Assembly (NCBI RefSeq): GCF_900105385.1
Contig: NZ_LT629772.1
Span: forward strand, 3,720,001 to 3,784,000
Direction: 5' to 3'
Origin: Microlunatus soli
GTDB lineage: Bacteria > Actinomycetota > Actinomycetes > Propionibacteriales > Propionibacteriaceae
DNA length: 64,000 bases
The notes below the pieces were generated by a model. It saw only the letters and a list, made by a program, of their open reading frames with translations. It ran no database searches and was not told the DNA's origin. Made by a program: the position numbers and the translations under genes. The number at the start of each line of letters is the position of its first letter. Position 1 is the stretch's first letter. This document shows positions 36,227 through 45,210 of the stretch, one piece after another.

Positions 36227-37825
36227 ATGACCGCCCTACAGATTCCCGCCCTTCAGATTCCGGCACCGGACCTGCAGTACGGCCTGCTGCTGCCGTTCAT
36301 GGTGATCTTCGCCGCAGCCTGCCTCGGCGTCCTGGTCGAGGCGCTTGCGCCGCGGTCGCTGCGGCACCCGCTGCAGTTGCTGGTCACCTTCGTCGGCATC
36401 GGTCTGGCGCTGCTGTTCACCATCGTCAACTGGGCGAACGGACAGACTGCGGTCACCGCCCTCGGTGCGTTGAGCATCGACGGGCCGACCTACTTCGTGT
36501 GGACCATCCTGCTGATCTTCGGCGGCATCTCGTTCCTGATCTTCGCCGAGCGCAAGCTGGATCCGAACGCCTCGGCGTTCACCCCGTCGGCCGCCGCCGT
36601 ACCGGGGACCAGCAGTGAGCAGGAAGCCATCCGGGCCCGGCTGGAACACACCGAGGTGTACCCGCTGGCGCTGTTCGCGCTGACCGGGATGATGCTCTTC
36701 CCGGCCGCCAACGACCTGGTGCTGATGTTCGTCGGCCTGGAGATCCTGTCGCTGCCGCTCTACCTGCTCTGCGGATTGGCCCGCCGGCGCCGGCTGCTCA
36801 GCCAGGAGGCCGCGCTGAAGTACTTCCTGCTCGGCTCGCTGAGCTCGGCGATCTTCGTCTACGGGATGGCGTTGCTCTACGGCTACGCCGGCTCCTTCGA
36901 CCTCGGTCAGATCGCGACCGCACTACAGACCTCGGACCAGAAGGACGGCCTGCTGCTCGCCGGCATGATCGGCGTCGGCATCGGCCTGCTGTTCAAGGTC
37001 GGCGCGGTGCCGTTCCACTCCTGGACCCCGGACGTCTACATGGGAGCCCCGACGCCGATCACCGGCTTCATGGCGACCTGCACCAAGATCGCCGCGGTCG
37101 GTGCCCTGCTCCGGGTGTTCTACGTCGCCCTCGGCGGAATGCGGTGGGACTGGCAGCCGGTGATGATCGTGGTGGCCGTGGCGACCATGTTCATCGGCTC
37201 GGTGCTCGGCATCGTGCAGAACGACATCAAGCGGATGCTGGCCTACTCCTCGATCGCGCACGCCGGCTTCATCCTGGTCGCCGTGGCTGCGGCATCGCAG
37301 ACCGGCAACGGTAAGCCCGCGGACAGCCTGTCCAGCGTCTCCTCGGTGATGTTCTACCTGGTGGCCTACAGCGTGGCCACCCTCGGCGCGTTCGCGATCA
37401 TCACGATGATCAGGCTGCGCGGCGGCGAGTCCAACGAGCTGTCCACCTGGGCCGGACTCGGCCGTCGGTCGCCGATCACCGCGGGTGTCTTCGCACTGTT
37501 CATGCTGAGCTTCGCCGGCATCCCGCTGACCGGTGGATTCATGGGCAAGTGGTCGGTGTTCGCGGCCGGTTGGGCCGGGGGCGACTACGCGCTGGTCGCG
37601 GCGGCCGTGGTGATCAGCCTGATCTCCGCGGTGATCTACCTGAGGGTGATCGTGATGATGTTCTTCACCACCCCGAAGGACGGTGCCCCGGTGGCCGAGG
37701 TGGTGCGTCCCGGCGCCAGCACGCTGGCCGCGATCGGGATCGGTGTCGTCGCCACCGTGTTCCTCGGTGTCTACCCGGGGCCGGTGCTCGACCTGGCCGC
37801 CAGCGCGGGAGAGTTCCTCCGATGA
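36227..37825 (+). CDS. nuoN: NADH-quinone oxidoreductase subunit N
   Basis: 532-residue antiporter-like subunit (ND2-type), last nuo gene. LVLMFVGLEILSLPLYLLCG and FKVGAVPFHSWTPDVYMGAP are the conserved helix-5 and helix-7 blocks. A short insertion (PNASAFTPSAAAVPGTSSEQ) lies between early helices. The N-terminus contains a 15-bp tandem duplication read as ALQIP twice (36233-36262). The stop overlaps the ATG of a 23-codon junction frame leading to the polyprenyl synthase. Confidence 0.96.
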   Translation: MTALQIPALQIPAPDLQYGLLLPFMVIFAAACLGVLVEALAPRSLRHPLQLLVTFVGIGLALLFTIVNWANGQTAVTALGALSIDGPTYFVWTILLIFGGISFLIFAERKLDPNASAFTPSAAAVPGTSSEQEAIRARLEHTEVYPLALFALTGMMLFPAANDLVLMFVGLEILSLPLYLLCGLARRRRLLSQEAALKYFLLGSLSSAIFVYGMALLYGYAGSFDLGQIATALQTSDQKDGLLLAGMIGVGIGLLFKVGAVPFHSWTPDVYMGAPTPITGFMATCTKIAAVGALLRVFYVALGGMRWDWQPVMIVVAVATMFIGSVLGIVQNDIKRMLAYSSIAHAGFILVAVAAASQTGNGKPADSLSSVSSVMFYLVAYSVATLGAFAIITMIRLRGGESNELSTWAGLGRRSPITAGVFALFMLSFAGIPLTGGFMGKWSVFAAGWAGGDYALVAAAVVISLISAVIYLRVIVMMFFTTPKDGAPVAEVVRPGASTLAAIGIGVVATVFLGVYPGPVLDLAASAGEFLR

Positions 37826-37893
37826 CCGAATGCTCCGGTCGGCCGACTAGTCTGGCGGCCGGAGCGTCGGCGGTCGACGAAAGGGGCGGATGA
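37822..37893 (+). CDS. Possible 23-residue junction peptide between nuoN and the prenyl synthase
   Basis: An ATG overlapping the nuoN stop (ATGA) opens 23 codons that end one base before the next ATG. The sequence also forms a hairpin (37832-37844 with 37854-37865). Probably a coupling or spacer frame rather than a functional peptide. Confidence 0.2.
   Translation: MTECSGRPTSLAAGASAVDERGG
37832..37865 (+). other. Hairpin between nuoN and the polyprenyl synthase gene
   Basis: GCTCCGGTCGGCC pairs with GGCGGCCGGAGC around a 9-base loop, with one bulge. It could partly attenuate or stabilise the transcript between nuo and the prenyl synthase. There is no T-run, so full termination is doubtful. 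Confidence 0.4.
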
Positions 37894-37894
37894 C

Positions 37895-38926
37895 ATGGCA
37901 GCGAACGCGGCATCGGTCTCGAACGTCGACATCGCCGATTTCGAGGCTGTCGTGCGCGCCCAGATGGAGCGCATCGAGGCCGAGTTGCTGACTGCTGTCG
38001 AAGCCGACAACGAAGTGCTCAGCGAAGCCGCCAAGCACATCATCGAGGCCGGCGGCAAGCGGTTCCGGCCCCACTTGGTGGTGCTCGGATCCAAGTTCGG
38101 CCCACTGCAGGACCGTGCCGCCGAGGGCAGGGTGGCGACCGGTGCGATCGTGGTCGAGCTGACCCACGTCGCCAGCCTGTACCACGACGACGTGATGGAC
38201 GACGCCACCGTACGGCGCGGCTCCCAGAGCGCCAATGTCCGCTGGGGCAACTCGCTGGCCATCCTGGTCGGTGACTACCTCTTCGCCCGAGCCTCGGACC
38301 TGCTGACCGACCTCGGGATGGACGTCGTCCGCACCTACGCCGACATGTTCAACCGGCTGGTCCGCGGGCAGATCGCCGAGACCGTCGGACCGGCCGACGG
38401 CGTCGATCCGCTGGACCATTACCTGCAGGTGCTGGCCGACAAGACGGCGTCGCTGATCGCGACCAGCACCCGGGTCGGCGCGATGGTCGCCGGTGCCGAT
38501 GTGCCGACCCAGGATCTGCTGGCCGACTACGGCGAACAACTCGGCCTGGTCTTCCAGCTCAGCGACGACATCATCGACATCACCAGTGACGAGACCGGCA
38601 AGACACCGGGGACCGACCTGCGTGAGGGGGTCGACACGCTGCCGATCCTGTTGGCCAAACGGTCCACCGATCCGGCCGACAGCAGGCTGTTGGAATTGCT
38701 CGGTCCGGTCGGACCCGCGGCCGATGGCGGCAAACGGGAACGGACCGAGGACGAGGTCGCCGAGGCACTGGATCTGCTCCGCAAACACCCCGCGATCGCC
38801 GAGGCCAGAGCCGACGTCGAACGCCGCGCCGAGGCCGCCCGCCGGATCCTCGACCCGCTCCCGGACGGCCCCGCCAAGGCGGCTCTGGCCGACCTCTGCG
38901 ACTCCGTCGTCACCCGCACCTCGTAG
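37895..38926 (+). CDS. Long-chain polyprenyl diphosphate synthase
   Basis: 343-residue trans-isoprenyl diphosphate synthase. The first Asp-rich motif is DDVMD (residues 98-102), the second DDIID (224-228), with GGKRFRPHL early on. Small residues (Ala93, Ser94) at positions -5 and -4 before the first motif leave room for a long chain, so a hepta- to decaprenyl product is expected. GGGGCGG lies 6 bases before the ATG. Coming 69 bp after nuoN in the same direction and near men genes, it most likely makes the menaquinone side chain (HepT/GrcC type). Confidence 0.88.
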   Translation: MAANAASVSNVDIADFEAVVRAQMERIEAELLTAVEADNEVLSEAAKHIIEAGGKRFRPHLVVLGSKFGPLQDRAAEGRVATGAIVVELTHVASLYHDDVMDDATVRRGSQSANVRWGNSLAILVGDYLFARASDLLTDLGMDVVRTYADMFNRLVRGQIAETVGPADGVDPLDHYLQVLADKTASLIATSTRVGAMVAGADVPTQDLLADYGEQLGLVFQLSDDIIDITSDETGKTPGTDLREGVDTLPILLAKRSTDPADSRLLELLGPVGPAADGGKRERTEDEVAEALDLLRKHPAIAEARADVERRAEAARRILDPLPDGPAKAALADLCDSVVTRTS

Positions 38927-38972
38927 CCACCAGCAACGTCGTCTCCACAACCCGGTGGGAGGATGAGGGGCC

Positions 38973-39959
38973 ATGGGGGCAGAGACGACGTTGGCAGGAT
39001 TGGCCGATCTGATGACGCCGGTGGCGTTGCGGGCAGCGGTGGCGATCGGGTTGTTCGAAGCGGTCGGGGAGCGCGCGGTTCCGCTGCCGGTCCTGGCCGC
39101 CGAACTCGACGTCGACGTCGCCGCCCTCGACCGGCTGGTGCGATTCCTGCGGGCACGGGACCTGTTGCGGATCGATGCTGACGGCAATGTTCTGCTGACG
39201 GCGGTCTCCGAGCCGCTCGGCCGACCGGGCAACTGGTCGGCCCGGCTGAACTGGGCCGGCGCGGCCGGGCATCTCGACCGCCGGTTCGTCGAGGACCTGC
39301 TGCCGATGCTGCGCGCCGGCCGCACCGACCGCGACATCTGGGCCGAGTTGGCCGCCGACCCCGCCCTGGACGCCTCGTTCGACGAGCTGATGAACACCCG
39401 GGCCGACGAGTGGATCGACGCCGTCGCCGCCTCCGACAGCTGGTCGGCCTACGACCGGGTGCTCGACCTCGGCGGCGGCCGCGGGCATCTGGTGGCCGCA
39501 CTGCTGACGGCGCGGCCGCGGCTGCGTGGCGCGGTGATCGAACGTCCCGGCCCCGCCGCGGCCGCCAGGACGAGGTTGGCGTCGTACGGTGAACGGGTCG
39601 AGGTCGTCGTCGGCGACCTGCGGGAGCCGCTACCGGTCACCTCCACCGGACCCGACGCGTACGTGCTTGCCCACATCCTGCACGACTGGGACGACGAGAA
39701 CGCGCGGATCATCCTGTCCCGAGCGGCGGCCGCTGCCGGATCGTCCGGCCGCGTGGTGGTGATCGAACGAGTCCTCGGCGGCGGTGCGGACGAGCTGCGC
39801 GAGGCCACCCATCAGGACCTGCGCCTGTTCGTCCTGTTCGGTGGCCGGGAACGCACCCGGCAGGAGTTCGCCGACCTCGGCGCGGCCGCCGGATTGCGGT
39901 TGCTCGACGACACCGCCACCGCCACCAACCGGCACCTGCTCACCTTCGCCCTCACCTGA
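38973..39959 (+). CDS. SAM-dependent O-methyltransferase (plant-type, PF00891-like)
   Basis: 328-residue methyltransferase. An N-terminal winged-helix dimerisation part (ALRAAVAIGLFEAVGERAVP and LDRLVRFLRARDLLRID) is followed by the SAM-binding fold, with DLGGGRGHLVAALL as motif I and HILHDWDDENARIILSRAAA as the typical catalytic/SAM block carrying a general-base His. Such enzymes methylate phenolic or polyketide hydroxyls. It follows the prenyl synthase by 46 bp but is not MenG/UbiE, which has a different architecture. Substrate unknown. Confidence 0.82.
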   Translation: MGAETTLAGLADLMTPVALRAAVAIGLFEAVGERAVPLPVLAAELDVDVAALDRLVRFLRARDLLRIDADGNVLLTAVSEPLGRPGNWSARLNWAGAAGHLDRRFVEDLLPMLRAGRTDRDIWAELAADPALDASFDELMNTRADEWIDAVAASDSWSAYDRVLDLGGGRGHLVAALLTARPRLRGAVIERPGPAAAARTRLASYGERVEVVVGDLREPLPVTSTGPDAYVLAHILHDWDDENARIILSRAAAAAGSSGRVVVIERVLGGGADELREATHQDLRLFVLFGGRERTRQEFADLGAAAGLRLLDDTATATNRHLLTFALT

Positions 39960-39976
39960 CCAGCCCAACCCCACCG

Positions 39977-40039
39977 CGCCGACCCGTCAGTTTCTCCCCG
40001 ACACGCCCGGAATGTCGGGGAGGAACTGACGGGTCGGCG
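39977..40039. terminator. Long hairpin terminator between convergent genes
   Basis: Arms 39977-40003 and 40013-40039 (27 bp each) are reverse complements with one mismatch, around a 9-base loop. It sits centrally between the convergent methyltransferase and TetR genes, so it probably ends transcription from both sides. No T-run. Confidence 0.7.
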
Positions 40040-40055
40040 GAGTGTTGCGGTGCTC

Positions 40056-40667
40056 TCAGTGCTCGCGACGGCCGGCGTTTGTGAGAGCCGAGGCCATCGC
40101 GCGGACGTCGGAGACGAGCCGGACGGCGTAGTCGCGGTCGACCGGCAGACCGAAGGTCACGCGGTGGTAGAGCGGGCTGACCACGTGGTCCAGCACCTGC
40201 TGCGACGTCGGGGCGGGTTCGCCGCGTTCGATCGCCCGGTTGATCATCAGCTCGGCCTGCTGTTGCCGGATGTCCATGCACGGGCAGTTGTCCACCTGGA
40301 GGTCGCGGGCCGACACCATGGCCCGCAGGTAGCGCACCCGCTGCGGCCGGGTGATGTCTTCGGCGATGATGCCGGCCCAATCGTTCAGGTCGGCGGTCAG
40401 GTCGCCGTGGTCGGGGATCACGTCGCCGTCCCTGGTCAGCGCGGCCACCGCGACCTCCTCCATCAGGGTGTCGATGTCACCCCAGCGCCGATAGACGCTG
40501 GTCGGGTTGACGCCCGCCCGCTCGGCGACCTGGCGCAGGGTGATCTTGTCGCGGGTGGTCTCGCCCATCAGTCGGCCCAACGCGGTGTGCACCGCCTCCT
40601 GTACCCGGGCGCTGCGGCCGCCCGGGCGGCGAACCGGTGTCGAGGTGGCCGAGGTCGAGGGACTCAT
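40056..40667 (-). CDS. TetR-family transcriptional regulator
   Basis: 203-residue repressor. The N-terminal helix-turn-helix KITLRQVAERAGVNPTSVYRRW is typical of TetR; the C-terminal ligand domain begins near ALTRDGDVIPDHGDL. It is divergent from an MFS transporter with a 97-bp shared upstream region holding the palindrome GCAATA-GG-TATTGC. This suggests control of the transporter and of itself, released by a transported compound. Confidence 0.9.
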   Translation of the reverse strand: MSPSTSATSTPVRRPGGRSARVQEAVHTALGRLMGETTRDKITLRQVAERAGVNPTSVYRRWGDIDTLMEEVAVAALTRDGDVIPDHGDLTADLNDWAGIIAEDITRPQRVRYLRAMVSARDLQVDNCPCMDIRQQQAELMINRAIERGEPAPTSQQVLDHVVSPLYHRVTFGLPVDRDYAVRLVSDVRAMASALTNAGRREH

Positions 40668-40731
40668 GGGAACATTATTGCACCGTCTGTTGCTTTTGAT
40701 CTCGCGGTGCTGTTACGCTCCCCGCGTTAAC

Positions 40732-40745
40732 GCAATAGGTATTGC
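40732..40745. promoter_or_regulatory. Candidate TetR operator in the tetR-MFS intergenic region
   Basis: GCAATA-GG-TATTGC is a perfect inverted repeat 19 bp upstream of the MFS start. A TATTGC half-site also occurs just upstream of the tetR start (in CATTATTGCACC, near 40675). Both fit a TetR protein controlling the divergent pair. Confidence 0.5.
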
Positions 40746-40764
40746 TTTAAGCGGAGGGTGATTC

Positions 40765-42033
40765 ATGCGGTCTTCCCAGCTCGTACGGCAATCGAGCCGG
40801 ACGGCATCGTTCTTCCTGGCCGGCGGGTCCGGTGCGGCGCTGCTGACCGCGTCCGCCGCGCCGTCGCCGCTCTACCCGGTCTATCAGCGGTTGTGGGGAT
40901 TCTCAGCGCTGACCCTCACGGTGATCTTCGCGGTGTACGTCTTCGCGTTGATGGCCTCGCTGATCACTGTCGGATCGATATCGGACCGGGTCGGACGCCG
41001 ACCGTTGGCGATCGGCGCGATGGTGCTGCTGGCGATCAGCATGCTGCTGTTCGTGTTCGCCGGGTCGGTCGGCGGACTGCTGGCCGCCCGGATCGTGCAG
41101 GGGATTGCGGTCGGCGCCGCCACTGGCGCGATCAGCGCGATGATCATCGATCTGCAACCGCACGCCCGGGCCGGATCGATGGTCAGCTCGGCTGCACCGG
41201 CGATCGGGATGGCTGTCGGCGCGATGGCGGCCGGAGTGCTGGTCGACTACGCACCGTGGCCGCGTTACCTGGTCTACTGGCTGCTGGCCGGGCTCTACCT
41301 GGTGCTGGCGATCCTGCTGGCACGGCTGCCGCAGGAGCAGCGGCGATCGGCCGACGGCCGATCGGTGTTCCGGGCTTTGCGCCCGAGCGTCGGACTGCCG
41401 GCCGAGATCCGCGCCGGATTCCTGGCCGTGGTGCCGGCGATGGCCGCAACGTGGGCGCTCGGCGGTCTCTACCTCTCGCTGGGAACCTCCATCGTGGCAA
41501 GGGTTCTGGGCGTGCACAGCCATGCCGTGGCGGGCCTGGTGCTGGGTGCCTTCTTCGGCAGTGGCGCGATCGGCGGAGCACTGTCCGGACGACTGCCCGA
41601 ACGGCTCCGCGAACGTGTCGGCCTGACCGGACTGGGGATCGGGGTGCTGATCACCCTGATCGCGGCCCTGCTGCCGAGCACGCCGCTCTACGTGCTGGGC
41701 TCGGTCGTCGCCGGCGCCGGCTTCGGGGCGACGTTCCGTGCCGTGATCGCCGAGGTGGCAGCACTGACGCCGGCTCTGCAACGCGGCCGGGTGTTCGCCA
41801 CCATGTATCTGCTCAGCTACACCGCCTTCAGCGTCCCGGCGTTGGTCGCCGGCCTGCTGACCGGTGTCGTCGGGCTGCGGGACACCACCATCGGTTACGT
41901 CGCGTTGGATGCGCTGCTGGTGGCGGCGGCCATGATCATCTCGCTTGTCCGTGCGCGACGGGCGATGCGGCTGGCCGCGACGGCGCCGGCGGCGATCCCG
42001 GGGCTGGCGCCGTGTGGCCGTACCACCTCCTGA
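40765..42033 (+). CDS. MFS transporter, probable drug/metabolite efflux
   Basis: 422-residue major facilitator with 12 predicted helices. SISDRVGRRPLAIGAMVL between helices 2 and 3 is the MFS motif A, and a second such loop is RLPERLRERVGL between helices 8 and 9. GCGGAGGG precedes the ATG by 6 bases. Divergent from tetR, an arrangement usual for efflux pumps. Substrate unknown. Confidence 0.87.
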   Translation: MRSSQLVRQSSRTASFFLAGGSGAALLTASAAPSPLYPVYQRLWGFSALTLTVIFAVYVFALMASLITVGSISDRVGRRPLAIGAMVLLAISMLLFVFAGSVGGLLAARIVQGIAVGAATGAISAMIIDLQPHARAGSMVSSAAPAIGMAVGAMAAGVLVDYAPWPRYLVYWLLAGLYLVLAILLARLPQEQRRSADGRSVFRALRPSVGLPAEIRAGFLAVVPAMAATWALGGLYLSLGTSIVARVLGVHSHAVAGLVLGAFFGSGAIGGALSGRLPERLRERVGLTGLGIGVLITLIAALLPSTPLYVLGSVVAGAGFGATFRAVIAEVAALTPALQRGRVFATMYLLSYTAFSVPALVAGLLTGVVGLRDTTIGYVALDALLVAAAMIISLVRARRAMRLAATAPAAIPGLAPCGRTTS

Positions 42034-42054
42034 GCCGGAGGCTACGGTGACCGG

Positions 42055-42660
42055 GTGACCGTGAATCCGTTCGACGACCTGGCCGCCGACTACGACCGCA
42101 ACGGTGCTCATGCCGCCCGCGCCGCGGCGTTGATCAACAGAGTCACCCGAGTCTGGCCGGACGGGCGGCCCGATGTCATCGTCGACGTCGGCACCGGCAC
42201 CGGAGCGGCCGCATTCGCTGCCCTGGCAGCGTTTCCGGCCGCCCGGATCACCGCGATCGACCTGTCGCCGGCGATGATCGATCGGGCTCGGGACATCGCC
42301 GACACGGTCCCCGGGGCGGAACGGATCAACTGGATCGCCGGTGACGCGCGCACGATGCCGGCGCAGGATTCCAGCGTCGATCTGGTGCTCTGTACGTCCT
42401 CGTTGCACTTCTTCCCGGCGGCGATCTTCGCCGATTGGCGTCGAGTCCTGCACCCCGGCGGGATGGCGGCCTACACCCTGCCGCTGCGGTCGACCTTCCG
42501 GCCGGGGCCGGCGTTCGTCGATCTGCTCCCGGCAGAGCAGGACAGGATCCCGCTCGCCGACTCGGCGGCCGAGGCGGCCAACCAGTCCGTGACCGGCTTC
42601 TCCGCGGTCGACATCGCCGTCGATGACGGAGCGGTCGGCTACGTCCTGCGTCGGGACTGA
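42055..42660 (+). CDS. Class I SAM-dependent methyltransferase
   Basis: 201-residue methyltransferase. VDVGTGTGAAAFAAL (about residues 43-57) is the SAM-binding motif I, and AIDLSPAMIDRARDIADTVP is motif II; DLVLCTSSLHFFPAA follows as the post-II block, in the usual order for methyltransferase-11 proteins. GTG 42055 or the in-frame GTG 42061 may start it. It lies 21 bp after the MFS gene and may be co-transcribed. Substrate unknown; it is short for a MenG. Confidence 0.78.
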   Translation: MTVNPFDDLAADYDRNGAHAARAAALINRVTRVWPDGRPDVIVDVGTGTGAAAFAALAAFPAARITAIDLSPAMIDRARDIADTVPGAERINWIAGDARTMPAQDSSVDLVLCTSSLHFFPAAIFADWRRVLHPGGMAAYTLPLRSTFRPGPAFVDLLPAEQDRIPLADSAAEAANQSVTGFSAVDIAVDDGAVGYVLRRD

Positions 42661-42730
42661 TCGGACGTTCCGGGCCGGACCCGACACGCGGATGGTTGCT
42701 CCGCTCGCCGCGAACCGGTGAGATGAGGCC

Positions 42731-44737
42731 ATGAATGTGCTGAGCGGGCTGGCCCAGATCGTCTTCGCGCTGGGCAGCCTGGTGATCGCCTCGGTGCTGC
42801 TCGCGCTGTTGTGCCGCCGGGTCCTCGGTGTCCCGGTCGGCTGGCCCCGATCGATCGTCATCGGCGGCGGCATGACGCTGGCATCGTTCCCGGTGATGGG
42901 CGTGATGCTGACCCGGCAGGGGTTGCTGGACGGCACCCGGCTGGTCGGCGATCCCGCGGAGGCGACACTGCTGATCGGCATCGGCATGCTCACCGTCTTC
43001 GGGTTGGCGTTGATCGTGCTGGTGATCGCCGAGGTGATCGTACCGACCGGGAGCCTGGGCAATCCGTGCAGCCTGATCACCGACACCCGGGCCCGACTGC
43101 GACGCGGCCGCCGTTACACCGGTGTGCTGGCGATCCTGGCCAAGCACGGGCTGTCGTCGTCGTTGCGGATCGGCGGTCGACGCGATGTCCGGCGGGACCG
43201 ATCGACACCGCGTTCGCTGGCCGCGGCGCTGGGCGAGGCCGGGGTCACGTTCATCAAGCTGGGGCAGACGCTGTCCACCCGACCCGACATCATTCCCGAG
43301 TCCTACATCCGCGAGCTCTCCCGGCTGCAGGATGACGCCGGTCCGCTGCCGTGGTCCCGGTTGCAGCCGGTGCTGGCCGAGGAGCTCTCCCGGCCGCCGG
43401 AGGAGGTGTTCGAGCACATCGACCCGACCCCGTTGGCGACGGCATCCATCGGCCAGGTGCACACCGCCAGGCTGCTGGACGGCACCGACGTGGTGATCAA
43501 GATCCGCCGTCCCGGTGCGGCAGAACAGGTCGAGGTCGATCTGGACATCATGGGCCGGCTGGCCCGGCAACTGGAACGAACCGCCGACTGGGCCCGATCA
43601 CTGGGCGCGGTCCGGCTGGCGCGCGGGTTCGCCGACTCGCTGATCGAGGAACTCGACTACCGGGTGGAGGCCGAGAACGTGGCTGCGGTCGCCGGATCGC
43701 TGGCCGGATCGGAGCGGATCGGCGTGCCGCGGGTCTACGATCAGCTGTCCGGCCCGTCGGTGTTGATCATGGAACGGATCGTCGGTACGCCGCTCGGCCA
43801 GGCCTCGGAGTTGATCACCGGCTTTGACGTTCAGCAGCGAGCGGAGATGGCCGAGGGACTGCTCACCGAGGTGCTCCGGGAGATCCTGTTCACCGGCACC
43901 TTCCACGCCGATCTGCACCCCGGCAACATCATCGTCGGCGACGACGGACGCCTGACCCTGCTCGACTTCGGCTCGGTCGGCCGACTGGACCAGCCGTCCC
44001 GTACGGCATTGGGCCTGTTGCTGCTGGCGGTGGAGCGGGACGATCCGATCGGTGCGGCCGACGCCCTGACCGAGCTCCTTGATCATCAGGGCGAGCGGCT
44101 GGACCGCAGGCAGCTGGAGCGTGACATCGGCCAACTGATCGTCCGCTACCGCGGCGGTATCGGATCGGCCGGCAGTGCCGGTATGTTCGCCGCGCTGTGG
44201 AAGTTGATCACCAGCCACCGGTTCTCGGTGCCGCCACAGGTCGGTGCCGCGATGCGATCACTGGCCGGCCTGGAGACCAGCGTGCGGGCCATCGACCCCA
44301 ACACCGACATCGTCACCGCTGCCCGCGGCGAGGGTGCCGCGCTGGTCGGCGAGATCACCGATCCGGCGGCGGTCCGGGTCCGGGTCGAACGGGAACTGTT
44401 CCGGATGCTACCGATGCTGCAGCGGCTGCCCCAGCGGGTGAACCGGATCGCCGACGATCTGGAGAACGGCCGCTTCACCGCTCAGGTCCGCGTGCTCGCC
44501 GATCCGGCGGATCGTACCTTCCTGTCCCGACTGGTCGGCCAGATCAGCATCACCCTGGTGGCGGCCGCCGCCGTGTTGTCGGCGATGTTGTTGATCACCA
44601 CCCAGGCCGGCCCGGTCGTCACCGGCGATCTGCGGCTCTATCCGCTGCTCGGTGTGATCCTGCTGTTCTTCGGCGTCATCCTCGGACTACGGGTGATGGT
44701 GGTCGCGCTGAGCGCCTTCGATGATCATCGACGCTGA
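42731..44737 (+). CDS. ABC1/AarF/UbiB-family kinase-like protein with N-terminal membrane segments
   Basis: 668-residue atypical kinase. The first ~110 residues include four hydrophobic helices, an arrangement different from E. coli UbiB, where the membrane part is C-terminal; two more helices lie at the C-terminus (LVAAAAVLSAMLLITTQAG and LLGVILLFFGVILGLRVMV). The family's KxGQ motif is KLGQTLSTRPD, the A-rich loop is ATASIGQVHTA, the nucleotide-binding Lys is in VVIKIRRPG, and HADLHPGNIIVG plus LLDFGSVG are the catalytic and metal loops. Family members support quinone or lipid metabolism, which suits this region, but a menaquinone role is inference. Confidence 0.85.
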   Translation: MNVLSGLAQIVFALGSLVIASVLLALLCRRVLGVPVGWPRSIVIGGGMTLASFPVMGVMLTRQGLLDGTRLVGDPAEATLLIGIGMLTVFGLALIVLVIAEVIVPTGSLGNPCSLITDTRARLRRGRRYTGVLAILAKHGLSSSLRIGGRRDVRRDRSTPRSLAAALGEAGVTFIKLGQTLSTRPDIIPESYIRELSRLQDDAGPLPWSRLQPVLAEELSRPPEEVFEHIDPTPLATASIGQVHTARLLDGTDVVIKIRRPGAAEQVEVDLDIMGRLARQLERTADWARSLGAVRLARGFADSLIEELDYRVEAENVAAVAGSLAGSERIGVPRVYDQLSGPSVLIMERIVGTPLGQASELITGFDVQQRAEMAEGLLTEVLREILFTGTFHADLHPGNIIVGDDGRLTLLDFGSVGRLDQPSRTALGLLLLAVERDDPIGAADALTELLDHQGERLDRRQLERDIGQLIVRYRGGIGSAGSAGMFAALWKLITSHRFSVPPQVGAAMRSLAGLETSVRAIDPNTDIVTAARGEGAALVGEITDPAAVRVRVERELFRMLPMLQRLPQRVNRIADDLENGRFTAQVRVLADPADRTFLSRLVGQISITLVAAAAVLSAMLLITTQAGPVVTGDLRLYPLLGVILLFFGVILGLRVMVVALSAFDDHRR

Positions 44738-44776
44738 CAGTCCTCGGTGACCCGTCGGATCGGAAGAATCCCGCAC

Positions 44777-45193
44777 ATGGCGAATCCCGAACAGCCCAGA
44801 CGTCTCCCGAGTCCGCCGGAGCCGCGGCGGCTCCGCATTCCCGTCGTCGTCGCGGTCGTGGTCGTCGTGCTGGCATTGGTGATCGGCGGGGCCGGCGGCT
44901 ATCTGATCGGCCATGGCACACCGGGTCAGGTCGACTCCCGTGCGATGGGATGTGAATTGGTGAAGCACCTCAAGAGCGAAGGCAACATCGAGAGCTGGGG
45001 CGGGCTGGACGATGCCCGGCTCTGGGAGGCTCAGGCGGCGGGTCCGCTGCTACATGCCGCGTCAATACGGGACAGCGGTGACAAGGAACTGGGTGAGGTC
45101 GGCGACGGGCTCACTAGTGCGATCATGCGGTTGGACACCAAGAAGTATGCGGTCCAGTTGGATCGGGCCGTCCAGCTCTGCGGCCGCAGCTGA
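44777..45193 (+). CDS. Small single-span membrane-anchored protein of unknown function
   Basis: 138 residues from ATG 44777 (an in-frame GTG at 44747 would add ten). A Pro/Arg-rich cytoplasmic N-terminus is followed by one transmembrane helix (IPVVVAVVVVVLALVIGGAG) and a ~90-residue outside domain with two cysteines, which could pair. I do not recognise the family. It follows the ABC1-like gene after 39 bp and converges on the phytase-like gene. Confidence 0.6.
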   Translation: MANPEQPRRLPSPPEPRRLRIPVVVAVVVVVLALVIGGAGGYLIGHGTPGQVDSRAMGCELVKHLKSEGNIESWGGLDDARLWEAQAAGPLLHAASIRDSGDKELGEVGDGLTSAIMRLDTKKYAVQLDRAVQLCGRS

Positions 45194-45210
45194 CGACGGC
45201 TAATGAGGGG

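Noticed and set aside
38973..42660. Either methyltransferase as MenG/UbiE.
   Set aside because: The first has the winged-helix plus SAM fold of plant-type O-methyltransferases; the second is short and lacks MenG signature segments. MenG is probably encoded elsewhere.
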